Source of the DNA: Acanthosoma haemorrhoidale
Taxonomy: Eukaryota > Arthropoda > Insecta > Hemiptera > Acanthosomatidae
Assembly: GCA_930367205.1 (NCBI GenBank)
Contig: OV884009.1
Span: 81,551,189-81,615,188, forward strand
Length of the DNA stretch: 64,000 nt
Direction of reading: 5' to 3'
In this document: piece after piece, positions 49,613 through 62,825 of the stretch
Layout: the number at the start of each line of letters is the position of its first letter
Position numbering within the stretch: position 1 is the first letter of the stretch
Position numbers and translations under genes: made by a program
The notes under the pieces: generated by a model
The model's input: only the letters and a program-made list of their open reading frames with translations
Told to the model about the DNA's origin: nothing
The model's database searches: none

Positions 49613-52600
49613 TTTACTGAAAATCTCCATGTCAACTAATGAGAAAAATAATGACTTGAATAAAACATCCTATTAAAACCTTCTAACTCATTAAATGTGC
49701 GGTTTGTATTACTGGATCATTGAAAATTATAATTTAGATGGGTTTTCAAATTGTTTTTTGCGTTTCCCTGCTAAGTATGTTCTTATCGTTCTGGTTTTTT
49801 ACCATAGTGAGTGAGAGAGTGAGTGAGACAGAATTTCTTTATTTCATTTTATGTAAATAAGCTCATTCTTATGGTTGCCACGTGCTGGAGTTTCTCTAAA
49901 TTAAAACTAATTCAGAATTAATACCTGATAATAAAATATCCGCTTATTTGTATGTAGGAAAACAGAAACAAAAAAAACATCATCTGAATGACTAATTAAT
50001 TTCAAATGGATCTTAAAAATAAAATTAATTTATTTATGTAGCTTCTTCCATTTTGAAACATTATGAACAAAACTTTTTGCTAAATTATTGTTGCTAGCCT
50101 TACAATTTTCAAGAAACCTTTGAATGCCGTTTATCAATTGGACTACTTAGGAAATTCGACTTGTGCTGGGGCTTATTGGGACTACTACAAGCCAGTTGTC
50201 ATCAAATGTGATCCCGATTTTTATTTTAAAATTGTTACTTGAAGTACATCGCATGTTATAGCAAAAAACACTTATGATAAACCACGAAGGCTCAATTATT
50301 AATACTGCAATTTTAATTAAAAGGTGTGTCATTAACCTTTTCATAAGTTTTCACTATATCAAAACATACACGTGACATGTAGTTACTTAACCGTACGATG
50401 CCTTCACATTGTTTTTTAACCTTTTGATATTACATAGCAGGCTTCCTATTATTAAAAAAAAAATACTGTAAGAACGTAAACATGTGCGAGGATTTTGAAG
50501 GTCCGTTTTTAGATTAGACTAAGTGAACGGAATGTTTCAGCAGATCTTTCTTGATCGTTTGACTTTTGAAACTCCCTTGATAATAGTGTCGGTTTTTCCC
50601 CCAAATGAATGCAGGTCTGTTGAAGGATTCGGAATGCACCAGTTCATCCATTCATTTCCATTACGCAACAACGTCAGCAATGCTGGAGCGCTGTACATAC
50701 AATGCAGTGCTTAGTTTACCATAGATAAACCTAATTGGAGGAGTGCAATCGCTAAACGATGTTTATCATTGCTTCATGAAATACATTATGTATATCGAAA
50801 TAGCGAAGGCCCCTCGAACGGTACTCGGTGTCAAGTATGAGAGCAACCGCCAGATTTAGTCGACCAAAACCAAAAAGGTTACGTTATGTCCTATTTTGTA
50901 TTTTCCAGTTCGAGGGTTCAGTTAGGGAGGTTTTGGCCGGTCGCCAAATATCGGTCTTGCGGAACTCACAACTTGAAAATTTAAAGGGGTGCTCTATAGC
51001 TCTCATGTGCTTGATATGGTCGATAAACAATATTGGCTGTGTGTTTTTTTCAGATTTTTTTCTTCCCATACCATAACAAAAAATATTTTCTCATCAAATT
51101 TTTGTAAATGTGTTTTTGGCGAAACAATCGCTTTTTTTTTTAATATAATTCTCTATTCTACGGTACTGGTAATTATATTTAGATATAATATAATTAGATT
51201 AATCAGAGAATTACTATTAAGGTCAAACCCCAGAGCTATCCCCTTTAACATAAAAAGGAGGGATTGGGTAATAGATGGAGGAATAATGTTTTTACATAAA
51301 GAAAATCATAATAATTTACCTCCCCTTCTTTTAAATTACACATTTTGCTAGGTACACAAAGCTATCAACAATAATTTGAAATGACATTAGCAAGAAATGG
51401 GATCTACTAGTAAATGTAATAAAGTGATACTTTCAAATATATATTTTATTGAGTAAACAAAATCGTTCAATTGGATATACTATTTTTTATTATATTAATA
51501 GTAGGGTTCATTTTTTTACAATTTGGCCATTCACCCCATGCTTTTTACACTTTCTTGAGACCCTAAACCACCCTTGGACTGTCCCTAAGCGATTGTACAT
51601 GACACTGTTAGGTTTTGTAGTTTTCATACATTACAGTGTGTATAAGTACAATTGAGATTAACATAATATATTAGTAATTCCTTATAAAGAATAAAATTTA
51701 GATAATGTTATCAAATATGGGTTGATATAAATATAAAGAGATTATTAGAAACCATTTTTAAAAACTCGTGAGTGCAACGTTGTAGCGACCGATGTTTATC
51801 AAGTGAAATTGTCTTAGTTCCTCAATTTTACATCAAGTGCTGAGTTTTATTTATTTTTTTTATTTCATAAACAAAAAAAATATTGATTTAACAAGGAGAA
51901 TGCTACTGAACATTGGACCAACTGGTTACTTTTTATTACCGAACTATCTGATCCCAAATAATATTTACAACAATAATAACGGTTTCGACTTCTAGCTCCT
52001 ACCGCAATAGTTCTCATAATTATTAACTTTTCCCTTAGACTGCTTCTGCAAATGTTAAATATCCAGTATTTTAATTTGACATTAATTATTACAAGAAATA
52101 TTAAGAGGGGGTGCCAAAAATTTGAAGGGACCTGGTCTCTGAGAGAGTGTGAATAGATTTGCGTAATGAAGGATCGACGTTAACGAAGCCGGTGACCGCT
52201 TCTGTCCACTTCTTAGAGTCCGTCAGTCTTCGTGATTATATTTTAATGAACAGGCTCCTAGTATAGTGAGAAAGCTCTATAATTTTTAATATAGGAATAA
52301 TTTTCTCACAGGTACTTAAAAATAAAGCATTACACGCTCAATAGGTGCTATTGATTAATTATTGTATGTCGTTATTAAATTATTGCTATGGATATAATAT
52401 ATATATATAAAGATGCAGTATCAATGTTACCCATATCGGGATCCATAATGGAAAAAACAAGATTTGAATAACTGTTATAATCAATTATTCAACAAGAGTA
52501 AGTGAGTAAGGAATGGGGCTCCCTCAATACTACGAACTCTACTGTTTTTTTTCCCCTAAACCCCTTTCAATTTTAATACAATGTGTAAAAATATGAACAA

Positions 52601-52733
52601 AAAATAATCGACGAATTTTCTCCTCTTTCTGCTATGCGCAGATGCATTTGAAGGAGGTTGGGTTACATAAAATCAGATTGAATTTAATAGGAAAATAACA
52701 TGAATACAAATCTAGGTGATGGGGCTCACCTTC
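49613..52733. other. non-coding stretch
   Basis: AT-rich. The patch at 50520-51000 is GC-richer, with overlapping short frames on both strands, and a 120-residue frame lies at 50989-51351 that is AT-biased and without motifs. No gene supported. Confidence 0.5.
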
Positions 52734-52747
52734 AGTGAAAAACTTAC

Positions 52748-52950
52748 CTTTATATTCCTTTATTGTGCTATAATTACAATCTGCCTTTTATATGGCAATA
52801 AGTAATTAAGATAAATGCTCTCATTCATACAATATTTACAAACAGCCCAGAGACCTCCCAAATCCACATGCGAAGAGAAAGCGAAGTCTTGGGAAGTCCC
52901 CCACGCTCCACCGTCAGCCGCGTCACCGGATACTAGCCAGTGGAGGCTGA
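52748..52950 (-). mobile_element. LINE 3'-end fragment (203 bp) with TSD
   Basis: Minus-strand 3' UTR of the copy-B subtype (TTCCTTTATTGTGCTATAAT end, GCCTTTTATATGGC). Flanked by AGTGAAAAACTTAC (52734-52747) and AGTGAAAAAACTTAC (52951-52965), a TSD that differs by one A in a homopolymer. Missing the CACAAGGTTGTCACCTCC segment, so it has an internal deletion too. Confidence 0.88.
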
Positions 52951-52988
52951 AGTGAAAAAACTTACAAACTAAAACCTAAACCTAGAAC

Positions 52989-53300
52989 CTAAAACTTAAG
53001 CGTTCCAGCCGCAACAGCGTCCTGCCATCGATGGGGGAACGGAGCGGGGGTTATCGTGTTAAACACCGGGTTTGTCAAGTATTGCAGAGAGTCGAAAAAT
53101 TTGATATGTCTACGTTGGATGAATTCATCCACCGTAGGCAGCTCAAAGATCTCGTGAAGCTCACCGTCTCTACTGTACCAGTCACCACCACAAAATGGAC
53201 TTGAACCCTTCCCCACCTCTTCTTCTGTTTGTCATTACATAGTTCAGAGTGCCTCGCTAGATGACGCTGGACATAGTCCTTGCCTTCGTAACTGCCGTCG
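52989..53300 (-). pseudogene. C-terminal ORF2 remnant of a different LINE
   Basis: On the minus strand the open frame ends ELHEIFELPTVDEFIQRRHI, KFFDSLQYLTNPVFNTI and a stop near 52989. The pattern of a short helix (LPTVDEFI), then a basic segment with KFF, then hxNP is typical of the extreme C-terminus of jockey-clade ORF2 proteins. The sequence differs from the main family here. Upstream, in another frame, SYEGKDYVQRHLARHSEL is visible. After the stop comes an A-rich, CCTAA-like stretch (52966-52999), possibly its tail. The call rests on this pattern only. Confidence 0.4.
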
Positions 53301-55211
53301 GTATATTTTGCCGCTCACACATATGCATGATTATATTTGACACAATTACATATTCAAAACACACAATTGAAAAATGAATTCACCCACTATTTTTCTAAAA
53401 CTAATTCCTCAGATGGACTGCGGCAGTCACAGAGGAATACCGCTGTAAATGGTTTACAAAAGTCTTTCAAACATCGTTGGATGGAGTGGAATGGACGGTA
53501 AGGGTTCAAGCAGGCCTTAGTGAACCTTCCAAATCCGAAAAAATGTTTTAGCCAGGGGGATGAACTAGCATTCCTGAATGTTTAATTCGAACTTTGGGAA
53601 AGCGGTCAGATATGGATCGGTCCCTAGAAGTTTGGATAATTTAATAAGGTCACTATTTCATAGAGGAGCACTGTTTCAACATTTATCGTACATAACCCTC
53701 AAGAAAGGCCAAATTATTTTTTTACCATTGTATCAATCGATTATAAGTACTTACTTTTTGTTTCTGTACATGGTTCGGGAGACAAACAGTTTTTATTGAG
53801 AATATCTATAATGGTACGTCAATCATAAAAGCTGATTTTTATTTTCATTGCATTTAGTTTTTGTGTTGATTGCTGGTGCACAGTTATAATTAATTGATTT
53901 AAATATTATATTAAATTAAATTTAAATTTATGTATTGATAAAATTAGTAAATCTGTTTTTCTAAAACAGTTTATATTCTAATATAACATGGTGCATAGTA
54001 AAGGTGGAAAACAAAATATCCGATGAAATGAGACCTAGCGCACCTAGACCTTATATGTTAAGGTAAGGGAGTATGGGACAAGTATGATTATCACCCAGGG
54101 GGAGGAGAAACCATAAGTGTTGTTAGACCTAAACTTAAAAGGCGAACCGGAAACCAAGTCAGATGGGACTCCGTGGAGTCGGCTGTTGGAAAGACAAGAT
54201 CAAAGAGACCTTGTTTATCCGATCGCGGAATGGAATCAGGTTGTTGTTAAGGTAAACAGATGGAACAGCGAAATGATTTGAGACAAAGACACATGTTCAA
54301 TAAAGAATTTATAGGAAGACAAGCGACTCAGAAGACGAAACATTGGATGAACCATGTAAAAGGATTATCCTGAGCAAAGGGAATATATCACAAGAGCTGA
54401 AGTGATTAACAGGGGACAGGCATATATAGGAAGGCTGCAGGCTTCGAACTCGAGACCGAAAGGTACAAATGGGTTTGATCACGATTGATACGTTCGATGA
54501 TGAATCAATGAGCATGTTTACTCAAGACGTACAAACTATCAGGCTTTCTTTTCAATGCCAATCGAATACGGGCAAAGAAATATATTAGTTGGTTAAAATG
54601 ACCTGTGCTGTATTATTGAAAAACTCTTCCAAGTATAAATTAACTGTAAAAATAAATTCACCATAACTTCGGGTTGTTAAGTAAAAAAACTCCTGGTTCT
54701 GAATAAAAAACAATTATGAAATTTTAAAAAATTTCAACATTTTTTACGGCCATTACATTTGTAAGACTCCACTATAATATTACTGATTTTATCCCAAGAA
54801 TACATATTTACGCACTAATATAGAAAATATTTTATTCCAATTGTTATACATGATCCAGTTTATTTTGGGAGTGAATGGTATTCAGGACAATGTTCAAAGG
54901 GACAAATAGATAAAATATAATTGCTGTTTTAGATTGTATTAATTAGACTATGAATTTGTGACTACAACGGCCACAATAGAGCGTATTATTTATGACTAAA
55001 CGTTTACAAACATTTCTATTTCTAGCCATTTCTTGCTTACAGTTCTTTTTAGTCACTTGCTGTCAACGTAACTTCAACCCTCTGTGAGTAACCTGTTATA
55101 CTGCACTTGATAGGCATACACGATATGCTCTTTAGCAACGTTGCGCACATTGAGTGATTCTTTGCATAACAGCTTCTGAGGACCTTCCTCCCCATGACCA
55201 TTAGATGAAAT
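53301..55211. other. non-coding stretch with unclassified block
   Basis: The block at about 54030-54540 is GC-richer and could be an old LTR on the minus strand (CCTATATATGCC promoter-like box near 54420). No partner copy is present. The rest is AT-rich. Confidence 0.45.
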
Positions 55212-55740
55212 TTTTTTTTTTAAAAATACTACAACTTGAAATAAATTACACTATACCTTAAAAGGTAATAGATGGTTGTGATAAAATATTGCTTTCAAAC
55301 CATATGTACAAATATAAATTTACTCTGCCATTCATACCGCATTTAAATTTACATTCATACAATATAGGTGTATATGCAAAGCCCAAAGATTCCTCAATTC
55401 ACACACAAGATTGTCACATTCCCAAGTACGGAGAAGGAGGCAAGGATCGGGGAACCTCACGCTATTCATGTAGCCACATCGTAACAGTGGTAGTTGAAGG
55501 AGAGCCCGAGAGCCGCAGACGCTCGGGACCTGAGGGGTAAAAACTAATACTGCTAGAACTCCCAGTGGCTAGTTGATTACAAAAGATCACGGAATCACCT
55601 CCGCTACAATCTCTAAGGAGGTTTGTATGGAGGGGGAAGACTTTGAAGTGATGTTGACATTGGATATTTAGCTAGACGGTTTGATGGAGTTTTAAGAAAA
55701 TGTGATCTTCGATAGTGGGAATTTTATGGTTACATCTAGC
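55212..55740 (-). mobile_element. old diverged LINE 3' UTR fragment
   Basis: Landmarks in family order on the minus strand: GGTAATAGATGGTTGTGAT, CATTCATACCGCATTTA, AGCCCAAAGATTCCTC, AAGTACGGAGAAGGAGGC, GAGAGCCGCAGACGCTC, and AGAACTCCCAGTGGC. The divergence is similar to 25011-26195, so both may come from the same older subfamily. The left end has a poly-T/A tail near 55210-55225. Confidence 0.6.
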
Positions 55741-57265
55741 AATTATTGTACCTCACTATAAGTTCATTGGTTAAAATATTGTCACTGCGAAAGAATAATA
55801 ATTTTTTTTTTTGGGTGTAAACAAAAATGGACTATTTCTTAGAGTTACCGGGTCTGTTAGACACAATATACCCACCAGCCAAGTGTTCGTGGTTGACAAA
55901 TTCGAAAAAAAAAAAAAAAAACATAGAAAAAGAATATTAACCTTCCGAAAATTTCTTTCAAACAGTGATATTTAGTGCTATGTGTCGCCCGGTCCCTGAA
56001 TTGTAAAACATTGGATAAAAGCGGAGAGATGAGGCATATAGTATTCATAGGACATGTCGTTAATGCTTATGTAGGAATCCTAATGTCATCCTCACTTGTG
56101 TAGTGCCTGGCAGTAAGTCTTCTACCAACCACACCAAATAACACTAATTTCCTCTTCATTCACCACATATTATCTCATGGATTTTCTCAAAATGTGTTAT
56201 TATAATTAAATATAATTATTATTTATTATTAATATAATAATTATACACAAAATACTTAAAAAAATTATAAGATTGGCAAAAATCAATTTTATATAACAAC
56301 AATTTTGGATGATAACAGATTTTAATTTCGTATCAATTCATTGTTACAACTTTTCTGCAAAAATAAATTAAACTTTTAAACTCAGTTAATATAAAAAACG
56401 TTTACAATGAGATTAATAGAACTTACCAAGAAATGTTTTCGAATACTTTTCAACAAAAAACCACAGAATCCGTACGAAAATATTTTAACAGTACAAAACC
56501 TTAAATACCTTACCAAAATATCTTCATCTAGTGCAAATATTGTTGGAATTTCGTCATTACAGCATTATTAATAATTTAAAATATAAGTCCAGTAGTTCTC
56601 TTAAGAAGTATTCCTTCTTTATGACTGAAACAGGGACTGAAAAAAAAAAATGTTAACACAATAATTAATTATCGTAATAATGCAGGTAAGCAATAATAAA
56701 TGAATCATTATAATAGGCTTGAGCTCTTGTAATTATCGTGTCATGCATTAAAATTTTACATACTGGTTGAAATGCAGAGAAAAAAAAAACTGTTTTCAAA
56801 GTATCGGGAAACTAATTTTCTTTTTAGTCTTGCTATATGTATTAGCTGCATGGAATATTTTACCAATTTAGTCAGATTTATTTAAAAGCTTTTACCGATA
56901 TCGAACATTTTGAATCCCTTCATGGCTTGATCTTTGTTTTGTTTAAGTAATAAAATATCGTTATACTATTATATTAATATATTTCAAGTTAATCTATTCA
57001 AATTAATTTCAATGGGATTACTTTTTATAGCGTTACCATATAATACCCTACGTGCAAGAAAAAAATAAATTGTTGGATAATAATAATAATCACACTGTAC
57101 ATAAACATATGAATAGTTTTATTTGATGTGAAGAAGGACTCAACAATATCCGTACAATGAGAGTTAGTTCCATTATTCAATTTATATTAAAAATATAAAA
57201 TATTAGGCTAGGATTTCAAATTAAAGATTTCAACTTCATGAATAATACATTGTACAAAATCAATA
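55741..57265. other. AT-rich non-coding stretch
   Basis: Homopolymer-rich, nothing recognised. Confidence 0.6.
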
Positions 57266-57755
57266 TTATTATAAATCTTTATTGCAATAAAACTACAAGC
57301 AATGCGGCAAAATTACATCTATTGGGCTGTAAGTAACTGCAATCAATGTTCTCATCCATACCATACTTAAAGTTCTTCAGCCCAGAGACCTCCCAAAACC
57401 ACATCGTAGTTACCTCCCTCGCATGCGAAAGAGCAAGCGGAGTCTTGGGAAGTCCTCCACGATTCTCCGTTAGCCGCGTCACTGGATACGAGCCATTTAA
57501 GGCGGACCAAGAGTGCGAGAGCCACCGACACTTTGGACGTGACTGTGCTATGGGATTACGGTGGCTGGATAGGTTACTATGGAATTTCATGAACTTGGAA
57601 GGGATGAGTTCAAGAATGTAGGGTGTATTGAGATCGTTATGAAGGGTTTTGCTAATGTAATAAGCGGCATTAACTATTGTTTTCAGGACTTTTGATTGAA
57701 AAGATTGGATAAGCTTGATGTTCCGCTTTTTTGGTGTCCCCCATAACTCTATACC
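57266..57755 (-). mobile_element. LINE 3' fragment with end of ORF2 (copy E)
   Basis: About 490 bp, minus strand, from the ORF2 region encoding the KKSNIKRIQS-like segment (plus strand TTGGATAAGCTTGATGTTCCG) to the tail (TTTATTGCAATAAAAC). It shares with copy C the GCATGCGAAAGAGCAAGCGGAG landmark. A deletion removes most of the last coding part and its stop. The 5' truncation falls next to the MITE at 57765. TSD not seen. Confidence 0.8.
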
Positions 57756-57764
57756 TTTTTTATA

Positions 57765-57977
57765 GTGTTTTTGTCACATTAAATGGAGCTACTAGACAAG
57801 ATAGCATACTTCTAATGAAACAATGCTTGATCTTAAGTTGCGAACATAATATTTGTAACTATTTAAATTATAACATGAATGCGTTATAAATATTGTACTC
57901 GTAACTTAAGCTCAAAAATTGTTTCATTAGAAGAATGCTATCTTGTCTAGTAGCTCCATTTAATGTGACAATAACGC
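57765..57977. mobile_element. 213-bp foldback MITE flanked by TA
   Basis: Almost the whole element is one inverted repeat. The left arm from 57765 (GTGTTTTTGTCACATTAAAT) and the complement of the right arm from 57977 (GCGTTATTGTCACATTAAAT) stay aligned for about 95 bp. They include a perfect TGGAGCTACTAGACAAGATA. A short AT-rich centre lies near 57855-57885. TA dinucleotides at 57763-57764 and 57978-57979 fit the TA target duplication of Tc1/mariner-type MITEs. Non-coding; would need a transposase from elsewhere. Confidence 0.75.
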
Positions 57978-57979
57978 TA

Positions 57980-59150
57980 ATAATAAAGAAGACTCCCCTA
58001 TAATTAGCTGATAACCTATCATTAAAAAATGTTTCACGATCAAATGGAGTAGGTCATCGAATTATGATTTAAATAAACAGCCTAATAAAAATTATGAAGA
58101 GCCAATAATAAATGAATCATTAACCAAATAACAATCGTATTTAATACGGCAAGTACATAATCAGCTCAATTGTTTGTAACCTCTTTTTCCCTTGTGTAGC
58201 CATTGCCACTTACTTGTTCAAAAGTAAGCTCCCCTTGGGCTTGGACGAGCCTGTAACCGTTCTCCCTACCCACTCATGCATTGTCTTATTAGCTCATTAG
58301 TTTGCAGAAAATAGTTATCGCAGGAACTCTCCCTACAACCTCTTCCAAACTCCTCATGCTTATAACATGCTCCTCTATGTTTATACACTGTGCCTTTCAT
58401 AATAAAGGAATTTATTTAGCTCCTTGGTGCAAGAGTTCTCGTCTCTTCAAAATCAATTAAGATGAGAGTTTAATTATACATAAGTTGCGGTGCCCTAGTT
58501 CTGCAGATCCCGCGCCAAAGCGTTTCTTTAGTGTTAAACTCGGGGTACTTACACCCCTCAAGAGATAAAACCAATGAATTTTAATCTTTTCAATTCTTAA
58601 TGAATTATTTATGAGCTGCTTAAGTGAAAACAGGCCACATTTTATTATCAAAATACCGTTATAAAGGACCTGTTGTCTATTCTGACAAGTTGAATGTTCA
58701 AGACGACAGGTGATAGTTAGTTTCAAATGAAATATCTTTTATTCAATTCCATTATCGCTCGTTGTTTAAGACTTACAAAAATATCTTAAAACATCAAGGC
58801 TTCATCTATCTTCACTATCTAGCATTTAATGAAAGCTGTATTTATACCACAGTGCCGATTATTAACAATTGTACCCGGTTTTTAAACGTGCGGTCCCTTA
58901 ATTGTGGCTTGAAGTGATGTACATATGCTATAAAGGAAAGTTTATTTCCTTGGAATTGCGATATGTCCATTTTGGGGTAGTTTATAATCATTCTGAATAA
59001 ATGGATGAACCCAGTATCGTCTATTTTGTTTTAAAATATATTTTTTGTACACTAGCTAACCGAATACGTGACAGATCTCCATCGTTGGCATCAAAATGTG
59101 GACCAGTGTCAATTAATGTGCGTATTAAATTAAGACGGCTCCATAGTGAC
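57980..59150. other. non-coding stretch
   Basis: AT-rich. An 89-residue minus frame (58457-58726) has no motif. Nothing recognised. Confidence 0.55.
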
Positions 59151-59162
59151 ACCTTATATTTA

Positions 59163-59340
59163 TTTATTATTATTATTATTATTATACTCTTTATTGGGCT
59201 ATAACTACAATCTGCCTTTTATAAGGCAATCAGTAATTGCGATAAACGCTCTCATTCATACCATATTTACAATTCATCATTCACTCACTCATTCATACAA
59301 TATTTACAGACAGCCCAGAGACCTCCCAAATTACAGTCCT
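59163..59340 (-). mobile_element. LINE 3'-end fragment (178 bp) with TSD and (TAA)n tail
   Basis: Copy-B-subtype 3' UTR on the minus strand with a (TAA)n-like tail (ATTATT repeats at 59163-59182). Flanked by the exact 12-mer ACCTTATATTTA at 59151-59162 and 59341-59352. Sequence close to copy B, so probably a young insertion. Confidence 0.92.
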
Positions 59341-59352
59341 ACCTTATATTTA

Positions 59353-60272
59353 AAAACCGAATGTGTGCACTAGCTGGATCGGGAGTCGACACCAGTACCA
59401 AATCTTTATTTCGTTGATTCGAGTACAGTTCCATTGTTATGACAATATTATTTTCACATTGTCAGTTGTTATAGGCCCTTAGTCATGTTTAATCGAGATA
59501 GCTGTATTTTTTCATGAACTTCCATCTACTAACTAAAATGCTTAGCAATTTTTCTGAAAAAAATTCTATTTAATTCATAATTTACTTTTATAAACCTCAA
59601 TTGGTCTATTATATTTAACTTCAAGTTACTTAGTGAAGGTTCACTTACTAAATGAAAACTATCAACAGGTACAATAGTTGATACCCGAAAAATGAGGAAG
59701 TTCTTTCAGTAGAGTTTTTCACCACCACCTTAGTGAAAGGCACTCATTAGCCCAAAATAATTTTCCTTTATTTTTCCCACATCCTATTTTTGTAAGTTTA
59801 AGAGCTAGGGATAAAAAAAAAAAAAATAAAAAAAAAAATAAAAAAAAATTGGTAGGTGAGTTCGTCTGCCGGAGACACATCAAGTTTAACCCAATGTTTG
59901 ACACTATGACCCCACCATCCCTCCCGCATCGATGGCAACAGACCGTCCAGGAAAAATTAGGTTAAGAATTAGTATGTAAGTTAGTTTTAAGTTTAATAAA
60001 AAAATCATCTTTATTAGAGTCAGTTCAGCCAAGTCACGTATAATGTGTTTTTTTATAAAATAACCAAACCTGTATGTAATGTAGCGAGGGTACGGGAAAT
60101 ACAAAAATAATTTGTAAATAGATTCGCCTGAGGATCTATATTTGCATATATATTAATTGTTAGTGGTAATTATCTGTAAATTTAAAGGGGCTAGGAAAAA
60201 AAAAACACGCGTTTATGAATGCATACAATTAATTAATTTATCAAGGGAGAAATCTGGTACTAATCTTAACAC
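59353..60272. other. non-coding stretch
   Basis: AT-rich with an A-rich tract (59812-59850). Nothing recognised. Confidence 0.55.
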
Positions 60273-60333
60273 AACAACAACTTTATTATGATAAAATTAC
60301 AATCTGCCTTATTGGGCTATAAGTAATTGTGAT
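60273..60333 (-). mobile_element. minimal LINE 3'-end fragment (about 60 bp)
   Basis: AACAACTTTATTATGATAAAATTACAATCTGCC and the GGCTATAAGTAATTGTGAT end match the last 60 bases of the family 3' UTR on the minus strand almost exactly. No clear TSD. Confidence 0.8.
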
Positions 60334-62825
60334 ATTACTTACCCCTTATTTTTCCTTCCCACCTCTTTAACGGATTAAACGTGAGGGAATTCACAGGGAC
60401 TTCGCCTCAGTTGTGATTACAATTAGCTTGAAAAGAAAAACGAAAACGTTTTTAAATTATATCAAAGTTATTTCCTATGCCGAATTCTGATCTCCGCACA
60501 ATTTCCGAAATACATTTCAAATATAACCCTCCTCTGATATACCACCAGGATAAATACTTGAGCATAATGCTATGTAATAAAATTATAATTCTTTATTTAT
60601 GATTGATTAATCCTTGCCTCCTTCTACATAGCCAATAGACGGGAATATCCTGCGGGTAAATATGAAAATAACATTGTATGATATTTTGAAATAAAATTCT
60701 AATAAACTCCAAAATGTCTGTTTTTTTAAACACTGCACACCCCTAACGTTCTTAAGCTGTCCCGAGAAAGCTCGGAGTAAGCACACATTAACGGGGTTAA
60801 ATAGAGTTTTTTGAAATCGGCTTGAACGTTCTAAACACTTGATTTATATTATTGTGATCTCAAGATACTCAAATAATTTTTTTGTGTTAACACCGATGAA
60901 AATCGCAAAATCTATCTTAAGACATCGAGACAGACAGATAAAAAGGTAAATATGATAAAATAAATATTGTTATGTCTCATACATTTAAGAACAATTTTTT
61001 ATGTAGATGTATTAGTAAGTGATCATACTCTATGTTTCTAAATTGTTCTAATGTAATTGACTCGAAGGAGGTTGAAAACTGGAAATGATAAGCGATCAGA
61101 AAAAGAGAGATGTGTGGATTCCTTATTGAATTCCTCCCAAAGATTAAGTTTTATATTGGATATAGATTTTTGTATTACTGGAACTCAAAGCGGAAATTAA
61201 CGGAAAATAACATCAAATTCCTTGGGCCCGAGGCATATTCTATTTAGAGGTTTATAGACTCGCTCTCGGGGTTCCGGGGTCACTCGTTCGTAGCCTCAAG
61301 ATGTATATAGGGCGATTGGATCAGTCCTTTTCATCACACGTGAAATTTGGAGAGGAAATGGGTTCCCAGCAACCTGTATGGGATAATAAAAGTTGTCGAG
61401 GCACCTTCTAGACGGTTCTTTACATGCCGCAAATTGATGCGAGGTCAATTTGATTTTTGTTCTTTCATTCGTCTGCTCAATTTAGTGATTTATATTTCTT
61501 CAATAAACATAAACCTCTCCATAAAACAAGAGTACCTTCCTGATTGATAATATGTGATATGCGTTGTGAGGTTTTTTTTATTAAAAAATGATAAAGGTAC
61601 ATATGTATTTAGTGGGAATTGAAATGTTTTGCGCCGGCACGTGGGTGACTTACTGTTAGCAATCCATATGGGGCACCAGTTGTAACTGACTGCTTGTTTC
61701 ATAAGGATTTTCTTCCACTCTCCAGGTGAGACTGTCCCTGGAAAGGTCAGTTAGGCTGTGACAATCTGAGTAGAAACAGATTTTTCCTGTTATACTAACA
61801 CTTACTTTTAGTACCTCCGAGCGTATTATAATATAGGTTTGTATGCAGTCTACCAATATACTTTGTTTCACATTCTTAATTGTTGTTAACAGGTGCATTG
61901 CAACCTTCAGTAACAGTAACATAAAGATATGTTTTATTCGCACAACTTCACAGATGTGCATACAAAAACTCTTACTTTTCCCTCTTTAATTTTTATAAAG
62001 TCTTCTTCCATTCTAAGAAAAATTCGCCAACATAAGAACTAACTTCAGCATCCATTTGTATTTTTTATTTTTACCTAACATAGTTCTCTTCATTTAAACT
62101 CAGCGTGATTGCAAAAAAAGCTAGCGCATAGAACGGCACTGTTCATTACCCAGTGAGCAACTGGAATGAAATGGCGTCTTTTATGACTTAAGTTAACCCG
62201 ACCGCGAGCTGATCTGACGGGACCTTGATCTCTATAAAAAATCGGTTAAAATAAAGGTTAACCTAGGAGAACTAGTCATAGACTTTTTCATGTTCATGAC
62301 TTAAATTTATTAGTTGTTTTTTATTCTATAAGTTATGTTATTATTATATTCTCGCTCGGAATTGACTATGAAAATATGGAGTTTGATTACAGGGAGGACA
62401 AACGGTCGGGGACGGTATTGTGGGTCAGATATTCCTTATGATGTATTCACCGGCAATAGTGTGATAAATGGAAAGGGATTCGTTTAAACGATAGCTTCTG
62501 TAGATTGCGGAGGCACTGGATGCCGTGGATGACAGATCAGCGGAATTCCGAGGACATTGATTTTCGAATTGAATGCTATCTCAATTATGAATGCCGTCAT
62601 TAGTGGCTGAGACCTGGCTCTGGATCAGAAATGATTACAGATCTGCTCCAAATGACGCCAGACCAGTGAACCCTCTCAACCAACTCAATTGAAATCGCAC
62701 CAGTAGAAATGGACTGTTGCTTATTATTATTATGTATTATGCAGAGCAGTTGTCGTAATAGTAGTAATTAATTTATCGGGTTTTCATTGAAGTTTCAACT
62801 TCTGAAATTAGAAAGTACTTTAAGT
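60334..62825. other. non-coding stretch
   Basis: AT-rich, with a GC-richer patch at about 61200-61480. A 101-residue minus frame (61656-61961) lacks motifs or good splice borders. No gene supported. Confidence 0.5.

Noticed and set aside
50989..51351. 120-residue plus-strand open frame
   Set aside because: Non-ATG start, composition driven by AT-rich codons (Phe, Ile, Asn), no motif or signal; probably chance.
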